Positions 39,301 to 46,353 of a stretch of DNA of 64,000 nucleotides are shown one piece after another. The notes beneath the pieces are model-generated. The model did not search any database and had not been told where the DNA came from. It saw only the letters and a program-made list of their open reading frames with translations. The position numbers and the translations under genes were made by a program. How positions within the stretch are numbered: the stretch's first letter is position 1; each line of letters opens with the position of its first letter. The stretch lies in the NCBI GenBank assembly GCA_002633005.1, contig NMRA01000081.1:377995-441994 (forward strand), in the 5' to 3' direction. The stretch is from Phoronis australis (taxonomy: Eukaryota > Phoronida > Phoronidae).

Positions 39301-42300
39301 GAGGATTTATCTCTTTTCGTAACAGAGACGTGACTCGGAGCATCACAGTTCTCAACGGTCGTATGCATGCAGACATACAACTCCTTCAGGATCAAAACTA
39401 TGTTTGTCTTCGTTTTCCCTGCCATCTTTCTATCAAATGTACATCTCTGTGACTAAATATTATGGCGACTCGGTGAATGAAAGGACTGAGGGTATATACG
39501 GAGCTGCTCTATGCCTGGAGGCAGATTCGATTTGAGTGACAGCCCTGTAACTTTTTACCTCAGATAAGTAGTAAACAAATTTCCACATGGTTATGCAGTT
39601 CCAAGGTGGTTCTGCTAAATCTTTTTTATCACTACACGGAATACAATTCATATTAGAAGGTCCAAGAGATGGGTATTGTGCTACACATATTTGAAATATT
39701 GTAAAAAAGGCCAATTTTTGCGAATAAGGATTGAAATATCCTTAACGCTCCTTTAAAATCTCACAAGGACATTTGTGTTTCCTTCATTTCCAGCTACCAA
39801 GAACTTGTAGCTCATTATTAAATTATGTAAAAAAAGTCTTACCTGTAACTCATAGAAAGCACTGTAAGAACGATAAATGATGACTTCACTGGTGTCTGAC
39901 CACTTGACTTGAAGTATGAACATCTGAAATTCAAAATGGCATAGCATTTGGGAATATTCTTTACACTTGTCAAAAATCATAAAATATTTCCAAGAGGTAT
40001 ATTTCTTTGGCAGGTTGGGACATCCGGGAAATTCTATAATTGTCGACATAGCCAAACTAAGCTCGTATCATACATGCAAACACGACACATATTGACCATT
40101 ACCTCCATTTGATACGCCTCAAAAATATCACTTTAGGAAAGAGAGGGTTGGGAGAAGTTTAAGTTTTGTACACACATGGCATTTTTGGCCAATCAAATGT
40201 GTTCACCTGTCCGCAGCGGCGCAGCCCATTACACCAAGACATGGATGTTCTGAGCATGAGTTTGGAGTGCCAAGGCATTGTTCTACATTTATAGTTATAC
40301 GAAACCAGACAATGGCTGCATTAAGAGTTTTAGTCAACTGAGACTGTCATTTATCTAGAAAACAACATATGATGAACATTGAAACCCTATTTCTTGTTTC
40401 ATAAACAACCCTTTTGATCCTTTAGAAGTTGCAACCCTCCTTTGATGGGAAATGTAAGTTAACGTAAGTACCAGGCTGATTGCGCTAGACAACCGAGTCT
40501 GTTCATATCATTACACTGGTATCTCACAATATGGTGGAAAACCACATTGTGGAACATTGTGGTTTGTTGATCATAGACTTGATGTTTTTGTGTGAGGTAA
40601 CTACAGTAGTTACTCTGGTAGTGTGCTTCTGTGTATGCCTTGTGTTATGATTTATGGTGATCTGTGAAATAAGTAAAGAATCGCCACACCAATGATAGAT
40701 TTTACTAGCATGAAAAACAATTAGCTGTGGTTCGCAGTTATAAGGCCCTTTCATACTGACTTAACTCCAGTCTGAGCGGACCATCATCTTAAACTGTGAA
40801 ATTAACTGAGCTGTTCATAACGGCTTCAGCAGCTAACGAACATCGAAGTAAACGGTACGTGACGCTGTCATCATCGAAGTGATCGCAAGAAAGCGCTGAT
40901 GCATTGCGTACACGCTAAATTTTTTAATGCGACAATTTGAGAACATTTACATGTGCTAATTGACATAAAACTTATTTCTAATTCAATTAGTGATTATTCA
41001 AGCAAAATATAAGCAACTATTAGCGATGACACTGCCCTTTAGTTGTTGACGATAACAGTGGTCCTTGGCGATAACTTCAATTGGACCGAGGTTGACCGTT
41101 CATAACGCATCGCAGCGTCAATGCTCCGCTGTTAAAACCACTTATTATTTACTGCGAAGTTAACTGGCGCTGTTAACTTCAATCCAGGACTGAAGTTAAC
41201 CATTCATACTGACCGCAACTCCCCAAAATATCCATGCGTCAATGCTAGTATGAAAGAGCCTATAGACACAATTGGGATCCCTTTGAAGAATTCTTGTTAG
41301 AAAGCAACAGACTTGTATCATCAGTGGCCACTGTTGTATACGCGTACCTAAGTCCAGTATTGCGGAACCACATAGAATGTAAGCATTATCGTTGCACACC
41401 AATAGAGAGTTAACCATGACGCTCTTTGTCTTATATCCAATAACTTAAAAACCCACGTTGCTTCAGCCACCAAGATGATACAATAATAGTAGATATCACT
41501 ATCTAAAATGAATTAGTGCTCACACATCTGTGCCATGCATTTTTCTCATTCATACCGAAATACACAGGTGCATGAATAATGCAATATTGTCGCTTAAACA
41601 ATGAATGGGTGAATCCAGAAGTCATTGATAGAACTCAGATTCCCCTCACATTAAGTACAACATAAGCTTGTCTTTAGGTTATAAACATGCACGTGTGGTT
41701 CATGGATATTGCAGCTATGATCTGCAATTTTGACTTAACATTTGTTTTAGTCCTAAAATTAAAGATTGCTTGCTAAGTTGCTAACATCAAACTATAACTT
41801 TTTCCTGATCTCAGAAGAAATTTCTCCTTGGTGTGCATAAGAATGGACCATCACAAAGAAGTTATGATTGAATAAACTGAGGCTTAGGGTTAAAATGATC
41901 ATTAGGTGTTTTGACAATGAAAACTTCAACAAATATCTTGTGAAACACTCAAATGACCCGCAGGGAGAGCCATAGAACTGAAACTCAACTGGTTTCAGCT
42001 CTTCTTCTTCACAGCTCCATGCCAACTTCCATTAAGATCTGTCCAGTGGCAAGTCTGAGAAATTTCTCAGGATGCAAGCTAAACACTAGACTGAATTGAA
42101 AGTGGTGTGCGCAGTTCTACGGGAATACACCAGCTTTGAAGTAAAAATGGCAAAATCTCCTTTCCTCTCAAGGAAATACAACTGGTCACTATTAATTACT
42201 AAATTCAATTAAAACTACAAAGTGGTAATTTTCTTGTTCACCTGGTATAGTCCAAACAAAGAAAAGTCATGCTTGCATGAAAAACTGCATCAAGCACTGA

Positions 42301-43405
42301 TCCGCACTATGTTGAAAACAAATCATTGTCTATTTCACTGACATATCAACTTAGTCTAAACAAAGGTTCTCTTGCTTACATAAAAAATGTGGCTTCACAA
42401 GCACTGATCATCACAGTATTGAAAATTAATAGTCGTTTTTTCATTCACCCAGTGAAGTTTAAACAAAGGACTTGGTGATTGCATATGCATAAATCTTCCA
42501 TTGTTTGTATTGCCTACAAGACCACTAAATGAATATAGGAAACTCTGTCTAGTTGATTGCATTACCAGTGAATCAGGCAATCAATACACAGCATTCAGTT
42601 ATCAGCTACTGACAGTAGACAACACTTGACACTGATTATATAATATCTGCTAGCTACAATATCACAAATATAAATTGTGCTCCTAATGACAAACTGCATT
42701 ACAAATGTCATTTAACTAATTTATATTGGTAGTGGCTTTTCCGCAAATCACCTGTGTCAATTCGAAAGATACTTCTGTCTGTAATTTAACAAGAAAGAAT
42801 TGAAAACAACGGAGAGGGCATGATACACCTCCCAGTCATTAACAGCAAATTACAGACTACATACAAACATAAGGCTAAGATCATGTTTTAAAATCTTATT
42901 GCTTACAATGCTGCTTATGGAACATGATTAATAGCTCAGATGCAGGCCAAATTTTGATCAGGAATAAGACAAAGAAGAAGCATAGCAGAATTGGTTTCCA
43001 TGTACACTGCAGCAGACAGTGAGAGGTGGGTGGTTTCAGAACAGAGCCCAGAATACTCCCTGCTTGTGTCCATAAGGTTGACCTTCGTGTAATGAGATGA
43101 GGAATTAGTGACACCATGACATCACGCACTTCAACCACTTAGGGCGATGCGAAACAATACGAGGAAGCAGAAATACACCTCCCACTCTCCCAAGTTGGTA
43201 GCACATCCTTTACTAATCAGTCATTTTTGTTATCACTCTCATCAGTCTCATGTATGAGAGCACTGTTGGATCCTGCGGAGCCTTGCATGAAAACCCAAAC
43301 CTCATTTGCATGATGGGGTAAGATACTCACATAACATCTGCTGGGTTGGTACCTCTTTTCAATGCCTTTCAAGGACACCTCACAAACAACTGGCTGGCCA
43401 GACAT
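17164..43405 (-). CDS. NCF1: p47phox/TKS-type NADPH oxidase organizer (PX + 2 SH3), 11 coding exons
   Basis: Joining 43331-43405, 39843-39923, 32429-32504, 26537-26711, 26051-26076, 23825-23959, 21844-21948, 20893-21010, 20326-20463, 19297-19405 and 17164-18372 gives an uninterrupted 748-residue protein; every intron is GT-AG and every phase matches. Layout: PX domain ~4-133, SH3 ~157-210, SH3 ~227-279, basic autoinhibitory-type segment 305-346, long tail 347-748. The short linker between the SH3 domains and the GWWFVQ and DGWWVI cores match p47phox, the cytosolic adaptor that brings p67phox-type activators to membrane NADPH oxidase. The tail is far longer than in human p47phox (390 residues overall) and its KPRPF/QLRKQ region recalls TKS4/TKS5. 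The start ATG at 43405 aligns with the p47phox start, but its exon extends to an acceptor before 43428, so a 5' UTR exon must lie upstream. Orthology to NCF1 rather than SH3PXD2 is inference. Confidence 0.93.
19297..19405 (-). CDS. NCF1: Organizer exon 10: basic autoinhibitory-type segment
   Basis: 109 bases, acceptor TTTCTTTCAG, donor GTAAGT; residues 311-346. Rich in lysine and arginine with serines and threonines between them ([17 protein letters not shown]). It directly follows the TPPPRR motif ending exon 9. In p47phox the equivalent polybasic region masks the tandem SH3 groove until kinases phosphorylate it. Confidence 0.88.
20326..20463 (-). CDS. NCF1: Organizer exon 9: end of SH3-2 and TPPPRR motif
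   Basis: 138 bases, residues 265-309 plus split codons. VGHAPSTYL closes SH3-2; the usual aromatic before AP is a histidine. The exon ends with HNKTPPPR, and the next exon completes the second arginine. This corresponds to the GAPPRR core by which p47phox locks its own SH3 pair. Confidence 0.92.
20893..21010 (-). CDS. NCF1: Organizer exon 8: first part of SH3-2
   Basis: 118 bases, residues 226-263. [11 protein letters not shown] is the ALYDY-type strand, DDEVSFEAG the acidic RT loop, and SLDGWWVI the tryptophan pair. Acceptor CATTTCAG, donor GTGAGTA. Confidence 0.93.
21214..21836. repeat. 27-bp minisatellite filling most of the intron between the two SH3 domains
   Basis: About 23 units of a 27-bp repeat based on TCCTGGTGTCCTATTGGTCC plus GTCAGTA. 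It covers roughly three quarters of the 833-base intron (21011-21843) and comes within a few bases of the donor of exon 7. Unit length is a multiple of three, so several long plus-strand open frames run through it; these are artefacts of the repeat, not genes. Unit divergence increases towards both ends. Confidence 0.95.
21844..21948 (-). CDS. NCF1: Organizer exon 7: second part of SH3-1 and inter-SH3 linker
   Basis: 105 bases, residues 191-224. [20 protein letters not shown] completes SH3-1, with both tryptophans, the second GW and the ALYDY-partner PASYL present. The acidic linker [14 protein letters not shown] is short, as in p47phox. Donor GTGAGTG. Confidence 0.94.
21975..22430. mobile_element. 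Diverged TTAA-type element fragment in organizer intron
   Basis: TTAA at 21971-21974 is followed by GGATATTTAGGACCTTATTT, the same style of end as the 1.4-kb TTAA elements. Blocks such as TTGATAGCC, CAAAAGTGGA and GAAAGTTTCAT...CCCATCAGCC recur in the same order at 43579-44215. No matching right terminus was found, so the right boundary is approximate. Confidence 0.55.
22431..23356. other. Organizer intron 6 sequence, nothing further recognised
   Basis: Intronic sequence between exon 6 and exon 7 of the organizer gene. No additional exon or RNA seen. Confidence 0.4.
23357..23737. mobile_element. 381-bp MITE with GGGCCCGGTCTC ends
   Basis: Long terminal inverted repeats of about 40 bp: left GGGCCCGGTCTCTAATCTTG, right (reverse complement) GGGCCCGGTCTCCAATCTTT, followed in both arms by TACTCGAAA and AACTCGAAA blocks. 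No clear target duplication. It ends 87 bases from organizer exon 6. Harbinger-like by its GGGCC start, unproven. Confidence 0.8.
23825..23959 (-). CDS. NCF1: Organizer exon 6: first part of SH3-1
   Basis: 135 bases, residues 146-189. [11 protein letters not shown] is the ALYDY-type strand; [16 protein letters not shown] leads to the WW pair split across the intron. Acceptor TGATTTCAG, donor GTGAGTA. Confidence 0.94.
24445..25862. mobile_element. 1.4-kb DNA transposon, non-autonomous, in organizer intron 5
   Basis: Both ends carry CCGTATTCGCCGTAATAA as an inverted repeat, continuing CCGCCC on the left and GCGCCC on the right. A TA dinucleotide flanks each end (24443-24444 and 25863-25864). 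Subterminal GGCGCTTA/GAGCGCTTATT copies near 24473 and 24500 and near 25804 and 25839 are all in the same orientation. The interior is richer in CpG than its surroundings and has no transposase-sized ORF. TA flanks could be a mariner-type target duplication or part of the repeat. Confidence 0.82.
26051..26076 (-). CDS. NCF1: Organizer exon 5: 26-base microexon
   Basis: Needed to join exon 4 (leaves two bases, CA) to exon 6 (starts with two bases of a codon); joining them directly gives an immediate stop. This 26-base segment with acceptor GGCTACAG and strong donor GTAAGCAC restores phase and adds KKADRLQS between the PX and SH3-1 domains. In p47phox this linker is about 20 residues longer. 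Existence is inferred from phase and splice sites. Confidence 0.8.
26537..26711 (-). CDS. NCF1: Organizer exon 4: C-terminal half of PX domain
   Basis: 175 bases, residues 79-135. Contains [19 protein letters not shown] and [11 protein letters not shown], the PX helices, ending [10 protein letters not shown] (TKS5 and p47phox have related acid-proline ends). Arg94 in ERQ aligns with p47phox Arg90, a phosphoinositide contact. Donor GTAAGT. Confidence 0.93.
28606..28648. repeat. 15-bp tandem repeat, three units
   Basis: TACCTCAGATACTAG repeated almost three times without mismatch. Confidence 0.9.
30869..30945 (+). repeat. tRNA-derived SINE-like segment
   Basis: GTGGCCTTGTGTGATAGGTG resembles a tRNA D-arm/A-box, and 30 bases later GGTTTGAATCC is a near-perfect B-box (GGTTCGAATCC). 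Acceptor stems do not pair well, so it is not a functional tRNA; a tRNA-derived SINE head is the better reading. Extent is approximate. Confidence 0.45.
31664..31684. repeat. (CAA)n microsatellite
   Basis: Seven uninterrupted CAA units in organizer intron 3. Confidence 0.9.
32429..32504 (-). CDS. NCF1: Organizer exon 3: PX proline motif
   Basis: 76 bases, residues 53-77. [18 protein letters not shown] then RTIPFLP. The PxxP (74-77) is the conserved PX-domain proline motif; the FPLEAG wording matches p47phox FPIEAG closely. Acceptor TTTTATCAG, donor GTAAGTT. Confidence 0.95.
35848..36132. other. Assembly gap (285 N)
   Basis: Unsequenced run inside organizer intron 2. Open frames drawn across it are meaningless. 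Confidence 0.99.
36133..36330. repeat. Purine-rich (GGGAGA/GATTGA) low-complexity tract
   Basis: Begins directly at the gap; irregular GAGGGAGA, AAGGGAGAGA and GATTGAGG runs, recurring about every 50-60 bases. The gap probably reflects collapse or failure of this repeat. Confidence 0.8.
37521..37547. repeat. Perfect 27-base palindrome
   Basis: ACTACAGTGGACA, one central C, then the exact reverse complement TGTCCACTGTAGT. Two 13-base arms without mismatch in organizer intron 2. Confidence 0.95.
38088..38177. repeat. 45-bp perfect tandem duplication
   Basis: Two identical 45-base copies starting CCTGGGACAATTTGTGCTAG, junction at 38132/38133. Identity implies a recent duplication or an assembly artefact. 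Confidence 0.95.
38388..39741. mobile_element. 1.35-kb TTAA-flanked DNA element, copy B
   Basis: Exact TTAA duplications at 38384-38387 and 39742-39745. Ends: GGTTATCACAAACTTTATTC and (reverse complement) GGATATTTCAATCCTTATTC. Interior is homologous to copy A (7438-8857) in the opposite orientation. It ends 102 bases from organizer exon 2. A 130-codon open frame (39033-39425, minus) begins MAGKTKTN; copy A has VPGKTKTKG at the matching place, so it may be the start of an element ORF, but no transposase motif is visible. Confidence 0.85.
39843..39923 (-). CDS. NCF1: Organizer exon 2: PX beta-hairpin with phosphoinositide motif
   Basis: 81 bases, residues 26-52: [13 protein letters not shown] then [13 protein letters not shown]. 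The motif aligns with p47phox VVYRRFTEIYEF. The first arginine (43) is kept, but the second, the usual 3-phosphate contact, is serine 44. Acceptor GAATTTCAG, donor GTAAGA. Confidence 0.95.
39924..43330. other. Organizer intron 1
   Basis: Contains a 0.5-kb MITE (40744-41260). Otherwise no recognisable gene or repeat; short open frames are unsupported. Confidence 0.45.
40744..41260. mobile_element. 0.5-kb MITE with GGCCCTTTCATACT ends, full copy
   Basis: Left end GGCCCTTTCATACTGAC; right end reverse-complements to GGCTCTTTCATACT. Interior shared with 52937-53344, for example the runs CTTATTTCTAATTCAATT and GCAAAATATAAGCAACTATT. TATA-like bases flank both sides but the target duplication is ambiguous. 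Confidence 0.78.
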
Positions 43406-43428
43406 GGTGATCACTCCAACATCAGCAT
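43331..43428 (-). CDS. NCF1: Organizer exon 1 (first coding exon)
   Basis: Acceptor ACTGTTTCAG before 43428; coding from ATG at 43405 (context ATCACCATGT): [20 protein letters not shown] then PSRCY, residues 1-25, donor GTGAGTA. It aligns with p47phox residues 1-24 or so (LLGFEKRFVPSQHY). The frame stays open upstream to 43428, so an upstream start in an earlier exon cannot be excluded. The 23 leading bases are probably 5' UTR. Confidence 0.88.
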
Positions 43429-43578
43429 CTGAAACAGTTGAACACTTTATATTGGTTACCACAGTGCCACAGAAGAGAAAATGCCACCCGGCACCATCTG
43501 TGACAGTTGAATGAAATGTTTAACATAGAGACATGGAAGTGAGTTTCTATCATTGGCAGTTACATTAGGAATGCTTAA

Positions 43579-44215
43579 GGTCATGTAGGACCTTATCAGC
43601 TTGTCTATGTCTTTAGCCAATTATCTACAAAACTACAGATATTCAACACAGTATTTTGTTAAAGTAAAAAGTCTGTCGAATTTAATATTTGACTTACTAC
43701 TGGGCCCAGTTGCATAAAAGTTATACGCTGAAAAGCAACAATGACATTGCATTATCACGCGCCACGTTGTTATTGTTAAACAATGCACCTGACGTCACGC
43801 AACAATCACTTATCCAGCGGATAATTTTGAAGTTTTATGCAACCGGGCCCAGATCTGCTTTTAACTGAGTTACGTAATCATGTCTTAATAGTGAAATTTA
43901 CTAAACAGGAAAGGTACATGCAAATCAAAATAACATCGGTAAAATGAAAAATTATGCTGTAACAATTTTCTAAAGTATCATTTTGAGTTCGTTTTAAGCA
44001 ACTTTCGAGATTATTTATAGAAATAATAAAACGCCTATATTTTGATAGCCTCTAATTCAAAAGTGGACTTTCAAAAACAATTCCTGACACCACTTAAAGG
44101 AACAGCGCAGAAAGCATGCTATCTGAAAGTTTCATATGAACCCCATCAGCCCTTTTCTGAGATACAATGTTCCAAAGTTTGCCAAACATTTTTCTAGTAT
44201 CCACCATAACCTATC
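43579..44215. mobile_element. Diverged TTAA-type element carrying a nested MITE
   Basis: TTAA at 43575-43578 followed by GGTCATGTAGGACCTTATC; shares ordered blocks with 21975-22430 and weaker ones with the 1.4-kb elements (GGAAAGGTACATGCAAATCA against AGAAAGGTACATTCAAAGCA). Interrupted by the MITE at 43702-43850. The right end is not defined. Confidence 0.5.
43702..43850. mobile_element. 149-bp MITE with GGGCCCAGTTGCAT ends
   Basis: Left GGGCCCAGTTGCATAAAAGT; right reverse complement GGGCCCGGTTGCATAAAACT. Subterminal TTATACGCTG pairs with TTATCCGCTG. Inserted within the older TTAA-type element, so it is younger than that element. Confidence 0.85.
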
Positions 44216-44859
44216 ACAGTAGGGAAGGTGAACTGCCTGGTTGGTGCATCAACATCTGTAACAGTTGCAATTACCGGTTAACAAAGTGGCAGACAAAATA
44301 AACCATCAGCGGTTGGTCTGTATAAACACTGGAGTTCTTGCTTTCCCCTTCCACAGGAAAGATTGTGGGTTAAAATGTTTACATAAAATGTTTCTGGCTG
44401 TCTTCTGTGAACATATGTTGGTCAGACTAGTGGGTGGTGCCAGCGTGGAAAATAATGTGGCAATAAGTGTTATTTTACCAATCTTATTAAAATGTTGAAT
44501 TATAGAACTGTTGTAATATTATCTCTTAATCATGCCACTTAATTAATGCACCAATTAAGCTTCAAATCTGCATGATCAACTTCTGGTCACAAATGAAACA
44601 CACATGTAACAACAATTGTAACTACATGTGACAGGGCTTCAAGACCTGTTTGAAACACTGGAAAAACCAATACCACACAACTGGGTAAGTCACACAGTTA
44701 CATTGAGAACTTGAAAGGAGACAAGACGCTGCTTACATAGCCCCTGGCAGGGACCAATGCCCCCAAAATATTCCACACGTCTGTAATACTGTATCATTCT
44801 TTACTCGCAGATTTTATATTTTCTATCATATCTTTATTATGAGGTCCTCCTTGACTTAA

Positions 44860-45440
44860 GATATTTTCTAATAATCATCCTGTTTGGTTGATAGAGAAGC
44901 GGACGCCAAAAACAGTCTTGAAAACAGTAAAAATGGCCACTAGACGGCACAAAATGTCTCAAATCCATCCAAAAATGGAAACATGTCATCGTCAGATCCG
45001 TCTGAAAGTCGTAGTTGTCTGTTGTCAACCTCCTATAAATACACTTGCTAAATTTAACAAATATCCTGCAATGGGATTAGCACATACAGCTATGGGCACA
45101 AAAAAACAACACTGCTACTAGGAGACTCAAAAACAGTAAAAATGGCCACTAAGTGGTGCAAAATATCTCAAATCCATCCAAAAAAGAATGATAGCATCAT
45201 CTCACGAATTGATGTCTATGTGCCAATTTTCACGAAAATTCGTTAAGGACCTTTGATGATAGAGTTAAACATAAAAACTAAAATTGTCACTAGGGGGCAC
45301 AAAGGTAGTCGGATCTCTCTGAAAGTCATGGTCATCCATTGCCACCATTATAGGAAGACATCTGCCAAATCTCATCAAGATCCTGTGAGGGGTTTAGGAG
45401 ATACAGCAGCGAATGCCGGATGAACAGACAGAGACGACAG
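44860..45440 (-). repeat. Short degenerate array related to the 57.6-59.5 kb array
   Basis: On the minus strand it shares with 57560-59520 the recurring phrases CCCCTAGTGACAATTTTA, GGCGTCCGC...CTATCAACCAAAC, ATCTCCTAAACC and GATGGATTTGAGA. At least three units; phrase spacing is near 140 bases in the clearest pair (45148 to 45289). Confidence 0.7.
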
Positions 45441-46292
45441 CAATATACATGCACATATAAATGTATGGGCCCATAGTAAAATGGTTGCTTCAAGAAATAT
45501 CCCTGTCTCTTGTCATGAACACTAATATTCACTTGAAGGCGTAGCTATTTCCCCTCAGCATTTCCCATACGTGAGCTGTATAACTATAAACTGAGACCTG
45601 ATTTCAATGAAAATAAATAGGGATTTAGTTCTTAAATTATGGCAATGTTCATCCGAGGCTGCGTCTTGGCGTCATTTGACGCAACCAAACTGTAAAAGAC
45701 ACAAATTGACTTGATGAGTGCATCACCTTGGACGCAACTTTTTGTTCAAATGTTGTGATAAATAAATATACAACTAAAGCAAAAGAAAATCATTTGGTTC
45801 TTTTCTTTGATTACCATACCGTACCTTTCGTTCATTAACATCTCCACCACATTGTTTTACTTCTGAAGCCAATGCTTCGTTAGTAGGTCATCACAGTGTA
45901 GGTCAGAATATGCTGTTACAATTGGTCCGAAAGGGGGTAGACTGAATAACAGTTACAAAAATGGTGTTGAACGTGACAGACGAATATCATGAAAAATAGA
46001 AGCTTGTCTCATACTTTATGAGTGTTTTCAAAGATTTTGGGACTAATTTTCATGGACCCCAAAAAATTAAAATGCACCCAAAAATATTGGAAGGTGGGTA
46101 AACTAGACCCCAGTTTTTGGAAGAGTAGGGTGAACACTGTATGGGGGTTACATGAAAAAATCCTAACTTACTTTCAATTTTATAAAGAATTCAATGCGGT
46201 GTTCACTAGATCTATTTGCATTGAAGTCAAAAACCGATTTACTATAACAACTACAACAGCACATTTCAAGTGTTTTAACAAGTCCACCAATA

Positions 46293-46353
46293 CACAGATT
46301 TAGGGAACTTAGTCGAGAGCTTATTTGGACCTGTTTCATGCAACTGGGCACTG
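46293..46353. repeat. Solitary MITE terminus
   Basis: Reverse complement starts CAGTGCCCAGTTGCATGAAA and continues like the right arm of the MITE at 508-923, including CCCTAAATCT. No partner arm was found nearby, so it is a truncated copy. Confidence 0.55.

Larger units (their letters stand above)
32505..39842. other. Organizer intron 2 with assembly gap and repeats
   Basis: Exons 2 and 3 join in phase 0, so no exon is missing. The intron holds a 285-base run of N (35848-36132), a GA-rich segment beside it, a perfect 27-base palindrome (37521-37547), a 45-bp tandem duplication (38088-38177), and the second TTAA element (38388-39741). No supported gene on either strand. Confidence 0.5.
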
